Below, one piece after another: positions 1-11,420 of a stretch of DNA of 64,000 nucleotides (position 1 is the stretch's first letter; every line of letters begins with the position of its first letter). This DNA comes from Populus alba (Eukaryota; Streptophyta; Magnoliopsida; Malpighiales; Salicaceae): positions 2,013,875 to 2,077,874 of the forward strand of contig NC_133300.1 in assembly GCF_005239225.2 (NCBI RefSeq), written 5' to 3'. The notes under the pieces are model-generated. The model was given only the letters and a program-made list of their open reading frames with translations, made no database searches and was not told the DNA's origin. The position numbers were made by a program, and so were the translations under genes.

Positions 1-1429
1 AGGAAAAACAAGCAGTGCTCAGATCAGCTATGAGGCAATGAAAGATGATTAAATGATGAATCAGTGAACTGAAGACAATGATGTTCAAAGACAGATAATC
101 AATGAACGAGCACATTCAGATGATACTGGGGGCAATGTCGTTCCAAAATAGCCCATGCTCTAGGGAACCCTGTCAGCAATGGAGAAACAAGGATGTACTT
201 GAAGGACACTTTCATACCATCATCTTTTGAAGCATGACTAGCAATCATTGAGGATACATGAATGAATGCAATTGAATGGTGAAAGATGCACATCACCAAG
301 ACTGACTGTGGAACAATGCTGAACTTAAAAGACAATCTCATATTGTCATTCTTTGAAACATGGTTATAGACAGATGTTATCACACAACTGCACTGAATGA
401 ATGTCGGAAAGGCACCCATCTCGAAGACTGATTGTGGGACAACTTGTTCTGAAGCCAGATGAGTGCTTCACTACATGAGTATGAGTGATAAAAGCAGCAT
501 CATTGATGAGGCTGAGACATTTCTTTTCACAATCTAATTAGAAGAGTTGAAAAGAATCTATTGAGAAGAACACTGAGCATACAACCATGAGCCTTTGTAC
601 TGCAAGCTATGAGATGCATGTCTGGACGACTGGATGATTTCCAAGAAGGCTGATGATAACATGTACTTGAAGAGTACTGTTTCAACTGGAGGCAAGATCA
701 TGACTGATTAACAATCTTGATGGGTATTGGCATGATGCACACAATCAATCAGAGGATAATTCTCAGAAGAAGCCAGGAGAGAAAATCCTTCATGATGAAT
801 CAAGCAGTACCACACTTGGGGGACAGGGTCAAGCTTGATGAACGATGCAAGCAGTAATTGTCAAAGACAGCCCGGGATGGGCACTGCATTTACAGCTGAG
901 TGGATGGCTAGCACATGAATGAGCCAATGCATCGGAAGAACAAAGAAAGCTTTGGAATGCAAACAAAGGCACCCTATGAAGATGGAGCATCAAAGAGGGG
1001 GGGGACCTATATTTCAAATCAGGTAAGGATGCATGCATGTCATCTAACCTAAAAAAAAAAAAAACATTTACACATATTTTTGAATTGTTACAGGAAAATC
1101 CTTAATGAGGTCCAGCAAGATGGTGGAAAAAGAAAGAAGCATTGTGGTGATGATAATAAAGAATCGGTTTTGATCATGGAATAAAAGGGAAGATGGGATG
1201 AACCTTACCATTAGGAAAATCCCAAAGAAATGAAAAGATCAACCTTGCAATCGGGAAGCCTCGAGTTTTCAACTCTTGCAGTTAGGAAACACCGAGTTTT
1301 CAAACCCTATGATCGGGAATTATCAGGAAGCACCAAGTTTTCCAACCCTTCTTCTGTCATCCCCTCAGGACTTCGCCAGGTAAGTCTTATTTTTCACACT
1401 TGTCATATCACATTTTTTCCATCTAGGTA
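1..1429 (+). mobile_element. 3' noncoding internal region of a large LTR retrotransposon
   Basis: No open reading frame of protein-family character is visible on either strand. The sequence is built of loosely repeated phrases, such as GACTGATTGTGGGACAA near 425 with a variant near 300, and GAAACACCGAGTTTTC near 1288 with variants at about 1260 and 1330. It runs directly into three tandem arrays, a polypurine tract and an LTR start, so I read it as the untranslated part of a long element between its coding region and 3' LTR. Elements of the Tat/Ogre kind have such long 3' regions, but no coding domain is present to confirm the family. The 5' part lies outside the window. Confidence 0.5.
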
Positions 1430-2172
1430 GGTCGCCCATCATAATAAGACCGCGCTTTTCACATTTTTTCCATCCGGGTAGGTCACCCATGACAATGAGA
1501 CCGCACTTCATCATATTTTTTCCATCTGGGTAGGTCACCCATTACAATGAGACCACACTTCATATTTTTTTCCATTTTTGGGTAGGTCACCCATTACAAT
1601 GAGACCGCACATCACATTCTTTCTATTTGGGTAGGTCACCCATCACAACAAGACCACCTTTTCATATTCTTTCCATGTGGGTAGGTCACCCATTACAATG
1701 AGACCACACTTCTTCACATTTTTTCCATTTTGGGTCGGTCACCCACACAATGAGACCAGCATTTTTCTTGGGTCGGTCACCCATACAATGAGACCAACAT
1801 TTTTCTTGGGTTCGTCACCCATACAATGAGACCAGCATTTTCTTGGGTCGGTCACCCATACAATGAGACCATCATTTTTTTTGGGTCGGTCACCCATACA
1901 ATGAGACCAGCATTTTCTTGGGTCGGTCACCCATACAATGAGACCATCATTTTTTTTGGGTCGGTCACCCATACAATGAGACCATCATTTTTCTAGGGTT
2001 CGTCACCCGTACAATGAGACCAGCATTTTTCTAGGGTTAGTCACCCGTACAATGAGACCATCATTTTTTTTGGGTTCGTCACCCATACAATGAGACCAGC
2101 ATTTTTCTAGGGTTCGTCACCCGTACAATGAGACCAGCATTTTCCTTGGGTAGGTCACCCATACAATGAGAC
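1425..2172 (+). repeat. tandem array 1, GGGT-loop-ACCC units
   Basis: About 16 units share the core GGGTNGGTCACCCATACAAT followed by GAGACC. Unit length is roughly 50-55 bp at the left and about 38 bp from 1735 onward. Each unit can form a small hairpin with stem GGGT/ACCC and a 5-base loop (CGGTC, AGGTC, TCGTC or TAGTC in different units). The open frame at 1739-1972 on the minus strand is only a by-product of the repeat. Confidence 0.85.
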
Positions 2173-2206
2173 CATTTTTTTACACATTCTTTTGTTTTGG
2201 TTAAAT

Positions 2207-2540
2207 GAGGTCGCCAGATGGGATCTCATGTAGCTTTGGTTAAAGGGAATCGCCAGATGGGATTTCAGGTTAACCGAGTTACACATATTTTCGTTCCATT
2301 GAATGAGGTCGCTAGATGGGATCTCATATAGCTTTGGTTAAAGGAAATCGCCAGATGGGACTTCAGGTTAACCAAGTTACACAGTTTAGTTCCAGTTGAA
2401 TGAGGTCGCCAGATGGGATCTCATATAGCTTTGGTTAAAGGGAATCGCCAAATGGGATTTCAGGTTAACCGAGTTACACAATATTTTCGTCCCAGTTGAA
2501 TGAGGTCGCCAGATGGGATCTCAGGTAAACCCAATGTGTG
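2207..2540 (+). repeat. tandem array 2, 98-bp units
   Basis: Units start GAGGTCGCCAGATGGGATCT at 2207, 2305 (with one change), 2402 and 2502, a spacing of 97-100 bp. Each full unit also contains a second half-copy, AATCGCCAGATGGGA, and ends with GGTTAACCGAGTTACACA or a close variant. The array shares the GGTCGCC core with its two neighbours, so the three arrays probably derive from one ancestral motif. Confidence 0.85.
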
Positions 2541-2760
2541 GGCAGGTCGCCCGTGAAAATAGACCATTGGGAGAGTGTGGGTCGGTCGCCCGTGAAAATA
2601 GACCAGAGTGAGTATGTGTGGGCAGGTCGCCCGTGAAAATAGACTTGAGTGAGTACGTGTGGGCAGGTCGCCCGTGAAAATAGACCAGAGTGAGTATGCG
2701 TGGGCAGGTCGCCCGTGAAAACAGATCAGTGTGAGTGTGTGGGCAGGTCGCTCAAGATAA
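2535..2760 (+). repeat. tandem array 3, about 40-bp units with GGGC/GCCC hairpin
   Basis: Five to six units of about 40 bp begin GTGTGGGCAGGTCGCCCGTG and continue AAAATAGACC. The hairpin seen in array 1 as GGGT/ACCC appears here as GGGC/GCCC, so both arms have changed together. The unit near 2580 has GGGT with GCCC, a G-U intermediate. The last unit, near 2740, is decayed. Confidence 0.85.
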
Positions 2761-2837
2761 TGAAATCATTTTCCTTTTGTTTTCTTTACAAAGCTTACTA
2801 TGCAAAATTTTGAGGAGTTTTGCTTCGTAAGCATTGT

Positions 2838-2847
2838 AAAGAGGGGG
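2838..2847 (+). other. polypurine tract of LTR element
   Basis: AAAGAGGGGG lies four bases before the TGTTG start of the LTR at 2852. This is the expected place for the plus-strand primer of reverse transcription, and it shows that the LTR to the right is a 3' LTR. Confidence 0.65.
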
Positions 2848-2851
2848 CATC

Positions 2852-3985
2852 TGTTGCTACCCAATTTTTGACCCATGTTTTTGATATATTTTCAAAAAAT
2901 CCAAAAATAGAGAAAAACAATGAAAATCCAAAAAATATGTTTTTTAATATTTTCTCGTCATTTTAGCATTTTCAACGTCGTCTAAAAAAGAATTTAAATT
3001 TTCAAAAGACTTTCGAACGCGTTCGACTTTTCACGCGTCATTTTTAATCATTGATTTTCCTCATTGAGTCGACATTGATTTTGCTCGTTTTCAAAAAATA
3101 CAAAAAAATAAGAAAAATCAAAATTTACAAAAAAGAAAGAAGTTGAGGGACCAAGTTGAAAAACCTAGCAACATTTTGCTTATAAATACTGGTTTCCTCA
3201 ACACATTCAAGGAGGGTGGGCATTTTTGACACATTCAGAAAAAAAACACAAAAAACCCTAACCCAGACCCCATGCTGTTGGATTTTTCTGGTGGCGGCGG
3301 TGCGTGAGGACCACGCGCTGACACTGTTCCAGCGCTAGAAACCCTGCTGAAAACTGTTCTGGCAATTCCAGAAGTCCGTTTGCCACTGTTCTGAATAGTT
3401 TTAGATTGTTTTGTAATTTTCAATGTAATATTTGTTTGATTTTGAGTTTTCTTTATAATGTGTAATTTGTGTAAATGTGGATGTAAAGAAAAGAAAAGAA
3501 AAGAAAAGAAAAATAAATAAAAAAAAAAGTTGTGTGTGTTTGTATTTTTTTTTTATGTTATTGAATTATAAAAGTAAAAAAGGACAAAAATAATTATTTG
3601 TTAATTTAAATATGGTTAAATATCTTAAGGACAAATAAAATCAAGTTGTATTTTCCATGAAAGTGAGAACATGTTTCTACACATATTCAGGGATTTAATA
3701 ACTGATTTATTCAAGCCTTAGAATTTAATTAATATTTTAAATTTTCAAATCACATCAGAACACGAAGCAGCTTACCTCAGGTAGGGTGTGTTAGGGGTGC
3801 TAATACCTTCCCTAACCACAACCAGTCCCTTACCCGCAATCTCTGACAAGACCAGTACATCAGGTTTCCTAGTAGCCCTCAATGAATTACTAGGTGGCGA
3901 CTCCAACGAACCAAATTCAAGCAAAACACAAACGAGACAAATCGCCAGCCGATGCCGCGTCGCCAGGATTTTTTGGGGTGCGACA
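2852..3985 (+). mobile_element. 3' LTR of LTR retrotransposon
   Basis: The LTR starts TGTTGCTACCCAATTTTTGA right after a polypurine tract and most likely ends GGGGTGCGACA at 3985. A TATA box, TATAAATA, lies at 3181-3188, about 330 bp in. AATAAA-like sequence and an AAAAG microsatellite follow at about 3486-3520. The short open frames at 3235-3423 (minus) and 3788-4096 (plus) look incidental. The right part (about 3760-3985) is related, in opposite orientation, to the DNA at 6557-6800. The 5' LTR is outside the window, so the target-site duplication cannot be tested. Confidence 0.7.
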
Positions 3986-6556
3986 CAGCTGGCACATGCA
4001 ATGCATACATCAATAACTTTTTTATATTTGTTTTATGAAAACACCATCCTAGAAATCCAAACATTATTACAAAAAAAAGATGAAATTATGAATTAGCCTC
4101 TCAAGTCAAGCTTTAAAAAAATTGTATCCAAGGGCACTAGAATAATTTAATTATAGCAAAATATATTAATTGCGAAAAAAAATTTATACCATAGTTAACT
4201 AATTACTTACTATTAAGTATAACAAAGTCATTTAACTGTATAAAAGAAAAATGAAAACACACACACACATATTATAACAAATTTTTTTTTTTGTTGTAAC
4301 AAAGTCATTTAACTGTTATTGAAAAAACTCTTACTTAGCTACTTTTTTAGGGGTAAAATGGTCTTTTCCTTTAATATATATGCGTGTTTTCATATATATT
4401 AAAGGAAAAGACCATTTTACCCTTAAAAAGACAACTAAGTAAGAGTTTTTTCAATGAAAGTTAAATGACTTTATTACAATAAAAAAACTTTTTGTTACAA
4501 TGTGTGTGTGTGTGTATGATTTTCCCATATGTTTTAGCTTTTTTATTGAATAAATTAATTCAAAAACTTTTATAATAAAAAAAGTCATCTAACATCAATA
4601 ACTAGATTGATGATGATCATTTGTTCTTATAAGAAATTATTAGATCAACATAATTCATTATCTAAATTCATGAATAATTAGAGAATTTATTACAAATCAT
4701 TAAATTTATCTAAATTTTTTATTTAATAAATTATATTTAGAATGTGAATTTATTTTTAACATCACAATCATAGTTATATAATAAAATAATTAACAACATA
4801 TCAATCACAAAAACGACTATAGACAAATTTAATGAGATGTAAAATTTTTATAAGATTGATTTATTTTTTTAAATGATGAATTAAGTGTGAGTTTGATAAT
4901 GTGATGCATAATATTTTTTTTAAATTTTTTTATTTTAAATATATAAAAATAATATTTGTTTTTAGATTTTTTACATCAGTATATTAAAATTACTATAAAA
5001 CATTAATTTGATATCTTTTCAAGTAATTTTTTTTAAAATACTTAAAAATAAATAAATAGTAAAAACAAACGCTCTTTAAGATCACTCAATAATTTTTCAT
5101 ATTTTTGTTTCTTTTTTTAAGAAGAAAACTCGACACTAGCATACCATAAAAAATGAAATTACATCATAAGGTAAGTATCAAAACCAGGAATTTATTACGT
5201 CTTAGAAGAAATATTTATCGCTTATGTGAATACATATTTATGGATTGTGACTCCTAATTATTAAATGGCTCACAAAAATGAAAGGTTAGCCATTTTATTT
5301 TTAAACGGTTATTTTATGAAATTACTAAATATACTAAAACATTAAGTTTTTTCATGATAGTAGTTTATAATGGCACAAAAAATTTCAATTTGTTTTTCAA
5401 TTACTGCCTTTTATGTCTACTTTAACAACCAATTTGTCAAAAAATATTTTAAAAAGATAATATCAACAATAGAGGATCAAAAAATCATGGCAAATCTAAA
5501 ATGCAGGAGAAAAGTCCTTTTACGTCTTCGCACATTTTTTCTTCCTACATAGTCCTTATACTTTTTGAGATTTTTTTTTGGGTAAAAAAGTTCATTTCTC
5601 TTAACATTTTAATCATTCAATTTAAGAGATGAGAGAGAAAGTTGTTAGATTTTAATTAAACAGAGAGATAATCATTGATTGATACCAATTACAACCATGA
5701 AAAATATTAATTTTAGTGTTCATAAGTTTCTTTTAAATAGAAGAGTTTAATAGTAGTTGCTTTGAACCTTGAACTTGCTTAAATAAAGCAGAGTTAAGCA
5801 AGAAAATGTTTACCTAGTGAACCTTCAAGTCTTCATTGCTGAGCATTATTTTTTTAAGTAAATTTTTTTTTGGATCTAATTCATAGGGTAGGGCATGTAT
5901 TAACCTATTGTTATTAGGAGAAGATAATAAAGAGGAAAAAATTAGGAAAGCATGCCTACAAGCATTTGCTATTTTGTGAGATTTCTATCTTGTTAGTAAA
6001 TGTGGGTTATTTTGAACTTTTTTTATATTAAAAAAATAAGATTCACATTACATGAATTTAAACTATAAGTGTCAAACATAAAAAAGTTACTGAATTTAAA
6101 AGAGGTGAAAATAACTTACCCATAACATAAACAAAAAATCTAATTAGTAATTTTAACTCGACCTATTAACATATAAGAACTCATCAATCCTGTTATGAAC
6201 TTTAAAATTTTATTTTATTATAAATGGGCCAAAGGTCTAATTCTATTATGAACTCTTGGTCCAACTCATATTTTGCTTTCTGATTTCTTAGAAGCTTGTG
6301 ATTTTTTTTATTTGAAGGTGAATGATATTCCTTTAAGTAAGATTACATCAAGACTAAAACTTATTTACGAATCATTTTAACATGTGTTTAGAGAAGTTTA
6401 ATAAGTTTTTTTCTACAAAATAAAAAAATGTTCGAGTATAGAAATAAAAATAAATAAATATATCTTTTAATCCTTTAGGAATTTTTCACATAAGAATTAC
6501 AAATAAGATTTTTATCTAATTGAATAAATCGAAAGATTTGTATCTCGTCCTCGTGT
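3986..6556. other. AT-rich intergenic DNA
   Basis: Apart from the foldback element at 4251-4517 I recognise nothing here. The sequence is very AT-rich with many homopolymer runs. The only reading frame listed is a 60-codon one at 5370 with no family features, probably chance. Confidence 0.5.
4251..4517. repeat. foldback (inverted-repeat) element
   Basis: Two arms of about 130 bp face each other around position 4384. The left arm includes AACAAAGTCATTTAACTG, then AAAACTCTTACTTAG and TGGTCTTTTCCTTTAATATA; the right arm carries the reverse complements in reverse order. Outer ends are CA and TG dinucleotide runs, themselves complementary. A further partial copy, AACAAAGTCATTTAACTG, sits just outside at about 4219. 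It looks like a foldback MITE with almost no loop. Confidence 0.7.
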
Positions 6557-8395
6557 TATTTGTCACGGGGCGACGTCGTGTGGCGACGGTGAAGGCTTTT
6601 TGTCGTGCCTCCAGTGTGAGGTGTTGTGTGTTGGAAAAAAGGTTTTGGATTTAATCATAGAATTATGATTAAGGTTCAAGAGTCGCCACCTTATATTATG
6701 GTCACTAGGAACCTATGGTCCACGAGAGTCTAAGTAAGAGACTGATTGTGCAAGGGGAAGACGTATCACCCCCAGTGCACCCTACCTAAGGTAAGCTGCA
6801 TTGTTATTTGATTGTTTTTTTTCTAAGTCGTGTTGGTCTTTTCTAAGATTCAAGGCAGATCTCTCTTCATGAGAGAGTCTCTGCCTTATCAAGTTAAATC
6901 TTAACCGTTCTAAAGTTTGAATTTTAGCATAGCATTTATTTACACCTTGTATCTTTAATACATGAGGGTGTACTTTATCGTGTAATTTTACACCCCACAA
7001 ATATTAAAGTCTACATCTGGATCCTAAAAAAAATGATTGGAAAAATATTTTTGACATGCTAGCCAAATCTTAATGGATAATCATAAATTGGTTATAATAT
7101 TCATTTTTTATTATATATAAACATGAAAAAGATGCAATTTTTTTTAATGAAAAACAAGCTTGGAAAAATTTTAGGATTTAGCCGTATGCAATAAAATATA
7201 TTTTTTTCTTTTTGAAAATATATATTTTTTTGAAATATTTCGGAGAAAACCAAGTATTTTAATACTGGATTTGTATTTTACAGTGTAAATATACAACTTG
7301 ATATTATACAAAAGTGGTAGATAAATATTTGAGAGAATCACAATTTTTTTAAAATGATTTTTGAATTTTTTTGGATTTTGTTTTTAAAAAAGAATGGGGG
7401 CCAGGCCAGACCCAGCCATTTGGGCTGGGCCAAAACTGGCCCGGCCCAAAGGCAACTTAATTATTCTGCCGCTGCATGCAAAAATGAATTCTGCATGCAG
7501 TGGCTTCAACGAAGAAGAAGGAGGCAACACAGGGAGGAGAAAGTTGCATTGCTTGGGGGTTTCGAACGTGCTGAGGATGTTTGGCCGGTGGCTCAGGAGG
7601 CTTCGACCGAGGTGACGGTGGCCGAAGTTGGCTGTGAGAGGAAGAAGAAAAAGTTGCAGAGGAGAGAGAAAGGCTAGAAGAAGAAGAGAGAGAGCCGCGG
7701 TGGTAGCTTGGTGGTCGGCTGGTGGTTGTGTTGGCTTCCTGTGGTGGAGCTGGTGGTGGCTGGAAAGACGGGGAGAGAGAAGGAGAGAAAAAGCTGCAAA
7801 AATGAGGCAGAGAGGCTGGTTTTTTGGTCAATTTTGGACCCGATTTTCTCCTCATTTAGGCCATCAAATCTATCTCTATTTATAGGAGGTGGAAGAGGGT
7901 AATCTCTTCTACATCGGGGTAAAATTTCAGCCCTTGATTTGGTTAGGAAGGATCTTAACCGTTGGTTCAAAGTAGACTTTCTGAGTTGTCAAATCTGCAG
8001 GAAAAGGCTAGCTGAGTTGACCTCTTCACGTCATCACCGGCATCGCCGTGCTGTCATTCATCTTGAACCGTTCACATGGAGTTGTAGATAAATTGTAGGG
8101 GATCCTTTTCGTGCAAGTTTTGTTCGATTTGATGGAGAAATCAACCATTAAATGCACCTGCAAAGTAGACTCCCATACTGTTTTTTCCAGGTAAAATGGG
8201 GAAGATAATAAATAGTGACTAGACAACGCGTCATCTGGTCCTCCTTTTTTTTGGCAATACGGCGCCGTTTTGGACTGAATTAGGGATTTTTACTGGATTT
8301 CAATTTAGGCCTCCATCTTTCAATTTCTTTCAATTGAACCCCTAATTGACCATAAACTTCTGATTTGGACAATCGAAGAAGACCTTTGAAGTTCC
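6557..8395 (-). mobile_element. reverse-oriented LTR, truncated at its 5' end
   Basis: The stretch around 6675-6800 (AGTCGCCACCT, then a CACCCTACCTAAGGTAAGCT phrase) is the reverse-complement relative of 3767-3905 in the LTR at 2852-3985. On the minus strand a TATA box, TATAAATAG, lies at 7876-7884, followed by a leader rich in Ser/Pro-like codons. Overlapping open frames on both strands at 7354-7970 come from this GC-richer leader and are probably not genes. The LTR start (TGTTG) is missing; the sequence joins a gypsy integrase fragment at about 8396. The right limit is approximate. Confidence 0.5.
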
Positions 8396-8403
8396 AAATA
8401 TGG

Positions 8404-8841
8404 GATAGGGTATTCTTAAAGGTGGCATCGTGGAAGGGCATCATTCGATTTGGAATGAAAGGGAAACTTGCCCCAAGATATATTGGCCCCTTTGAAACTA
8501 TAGAAAGGATCAGACCGATTACTTATCGACTATAACTACCTACGTATTTGGATAAAATTCACAATATGTTTCATGTATCCTTATTACAGAAGGCAGAGGT
8601 GGACCCTTCACGAGTACTACCTCCAGTTCCCATTGAAGTAAGGGAGGATTTAACTCTAGAAACCAAGCAAGTCAAAATCATGGATCAAAGCGAAAAGGTG
8701 CTTAGAAATAAAAGAGCTTTATTGGTGAGAGTATTGTGGAGGAATTTGCAGGTAGAAGAAGAGACGTGGGAGAGGGAATCTGAGATTAAGGAGAAATACC
8801 CCCATCTATTCTCCGAAACATGTATGTCACATCAATTTTGA
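8404..8841 (+). pseudogene. Ty3/gypsy integrase C-terminus with chromodomain-like tail
   Basis: The frame from about 8404 reads a typical gypsy integrase end: KGKLAPRYIGPFE, then HNMFHVSLLQK, then LLVRVLWRNLQVEEETWERE and KYPHLF before a TGA at 8839-8841. The WRN...EETWE tail is the chromodomain-like signature of plant gypsy elements of the Tekay/Del type. A TAA at about 8533-8535 interrupts the frame between TYRL and LPTYL, and everything upstream (RT, RNase H, catalytic integrase core) is missing, so it is a dead fragment. It is followed by a polypurine tract and an LTR start at 8870, as expected for a plus-strand element. Confidence 0.85.
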
Positions 8842-8869
8842 GGATTAAATTCTCATTAGGAAGGGAGAA

Positions 8870-11420
8870 TGTGAAACCCGAGAATAAAACTTTATAAAAA
8901 AAGAGAAGAAAATTGGAAATGTATATATATATTTGGGGGAGGGGAAATTAAAATGGTTAGGAAGGATTCTTTCTATTAAAAAAGAAATAGGAATAAGAAT
9001 AGGAAAAGAGTGATCAAATTGTAAAAGAGAGGAAAGAAAAGGGGCTAAAGTAGAATTAAAAGAAAATAGGAGTATAAATACCTTTTTTTTCTCCTTCCCA
9101 TGGCTGGACATAAGAAGAAGAAAAAGGGGAGGAAAAATTTCAGATTTTTTCTTCATCAAACCTAAGAGAAAACACCTAAACTAGTATACCTACACAAGCC
9201 TTAAAATTACTAGGTGGGGAAAACACATTTGGGCAAAGGATTAACAAGAAGAAAAGTGAAGAATTTATGAAGAAAAAAAAAGGGGAGGGTTGGCTACATG
9301 TGAAGAAAAAGGAGCTAAGAAATTTTAATCAAACTAGAAATTTAGCTTAAATTTCCCCCCAAGTATGTAGTTCTAAACTAATTGGGAAAACTAATTTAAA
9401 TTCAATTAAGAATTGTGCACTAATTTGAAGTTTTTTAAAAATAAGATTCCTGAGTAAAAATTTGGGGAAATGCAGAAATGATTAGAATTAAGTGGATTAG
9501 AATAGCCTACATTGCCTAAAAAGATGAAACTATGCAGAAAAAATTAAGACAAGACCAATGGCCAATGGAGCATGAGTGGCCGACTATGGTGGGTTAGAGA
9601 AGGAGAGGAGAAATTCTTATTTTTTTTCCTTGTAGCTTAATAAGAACATTAAAACATATTGTTATGGTATGAACAATGATGAAATGAGTGTATAAAAAGA
9701 GGAAGGGGACCCTTAGTTCCCTTCGACCATGTTCAACCAAGAGCTAAGTGAAGAAGGGAAGAAGAATTCTGGTGTGTTATGTATTTTTATGCATGAATCA
9801 ATTATAGTAGAAAGCTCGCTAATAGGAAAAAGTGTAGAAAATTTGATAACAGGAGACTTCACGAGTTTGATGTGTGTTGCATAAAGCAAAAACAAAATTA
9901 TTAACCATGATTATAGCTCATAATTTCGGCATGGGAAGAATCATGAGATGTAGAAAAACATGGAAAACAAATATTATGGAAGAAAAAGAGAAGTGAGGTT
10001 GGCGGAAAACTCACTTAGGAATCGCCGACAAAATCTGGATAGATTCGTTACTCCCGTTCTATAAGATATTTGTGACTCAGAACAAAAAAATTTGGAAAAA
10101 TATATTCATAGAAATTATAGCCTCACATGTTACCTTTCCAATGAATCTAACCTTGCTCGATTTAGAGCTCTAAAGCTCCAGATCTAAGTACATTTATTAG
10201 GAAAGGTCGAACTGCCGCCCTATTGGCAGATTCAGCAAGAATTGATAAAATGAGAAATTTTAGCCGTGATAGGGGTAGAAACCGGTTTCCTTTCCACCAA
10301 AATTTTTGTAACATTGAATCTTGACACCGGAAGGGGATAAACCATATTTGAAAAGGAAGTTGATAATGTAAGCAATGATTTAAAACAATGAAACATAAAG
10401 AGTAAATGTTGTTGTTGTTGCCTTGCTATTTGCAAAATGAAAATTGGACATGAACTAATTTGGTGTATTTGTGAATTTAGGAGGAATCATAGGGGGAGTA
10501 CAACAACAACAAGGGAACACAAATTGAGCATCGGTGGCAGGTAGGTGTTTCACACCTATACTCAGTTAATTGTGAAACTAGTATTCTATTTTATTTTGGA
10601 ATTTAACACTTGCGAATGAAGTTAAAGAAAATAAAAGATATGATGAAACAAACTTGGATTGAAATCTGATTTTGGTCGTGGACTTATGGACTTTGATTTC
10701 GAATAACGAACTATAATGAGCAATCCAAAACAACCGTCTCTGAACTTGATTAGTTGATCCTGAATATGAGCGACTAATGATGTTAGCAAGATTTGTTAAC
10801 ATCAGCATGATCTTGATGGAAATATAATGAATGTTCAACTTGATTAACTATTCGAGATAAGAATAGTTAATGATATTGATAGACAATGTCAGTATCGGCA
10901 AACCCATGATAATTTGATTAGCTTCCCAAGAAGGAAGCTAATGATGTCAAGAGACCTTAACATCGGCATTACCGGAAAAATATCCAAGGTGAGGCAGAAA
11001 AGAATTGATTAACTATTTTGGGTTGTAAGTAGTTAATGGCACCAACCGGTAAGTTGGTGTTAGCATTATCAAGGATTTGATTAGTCGGTCTAGGTAAGAG
11101 CGACTAATGACACTAATAGAAATTATTAGTGTCGGTAGTAACCTCCCTAAATTTGGGACATGGTAGCAGGATGGGTGTACTCGGTGAAGAATGATGGACA
11201 ATAATGAAAAAAAAAATGAATATGAGAGCCATCATGCTTGTGACTAGTAATGATTGTGGTTGCGATGCAATTTGAATATCTTATGACTATAGAATGAGCA
11301 TAAAATGTGTACATGATAAATTGTCAATAACTTGGGACCCTCTTGGTATAAGGGAGACCTTGCCAAAATTTCAGTAAACTGTAAATAAGTTGGCAAAAAA
11401 AAAAAACATTTACCCATAAA
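8870..11420 (+). mobile_element. gypsy LTR and possible nested LTR sequence
   Basis: The start is TGTGAAACCCGAGAATAAAA, directly after the purine tract AGGAAGGGAGAA (8858-8869). There are two TATA boxes, TATAAATA at 9073-9080 and TATAAAAA at 9691-9698, each followed by leader-like sequence, which suggests either a long LTR with two promoters or two nested LTRs. The phrase GTATAAGGGAGACCTTGCC near 11,345 is of a kind common near the 3' end of such LTRs. The true end is not clear, so 11,420 is approximate. Short frames in this stretch look random. Confidence 0.5.
10746..11138 (+). repeat. five tandem double-hairpin units
   Basis: Units begin TTGATTA at 10746, 10840, 10914, 11005 and 11077, spaced 94, 74, 91 and 72 bp. 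Each has a first hairpin with stems TTAGTTG/CGACTAA, TTAACTATTC/GAATAGTTAA, TTAGCTTCC/GGAAGCTAA, TTAACTA/TAGTTAA and TTAGTCG/CGACTAA, then a second: TGATGTTA/TAACATCA, GATATTGA/TCAGTATC, GATGT/ACATC, CACCAAC/GTTGGTG and GACACTAATA/TATTAGTGTC. Most units end near GGCA or AGCA. Stems differ between units yet pair within each unit (some with one G-U pair). A decayed unit may precede at 10,693. Function unknown; it lies within probable LTR sequence. Confidence 0.8.

Noticed and set aside
1739..1972. 77-codon repetitive protein on the minus strand
   Set aside because: It is a direct translation of the 38-bp tandem array.
7354..7970. Several overlapping frames on both strands, one Ser/Pro-rich
   Set aside because: They lie in the GC-richer leader of a reverse LTR, downstream of its TATA box; low-complexity content and overlap on both strands argue against a gene.
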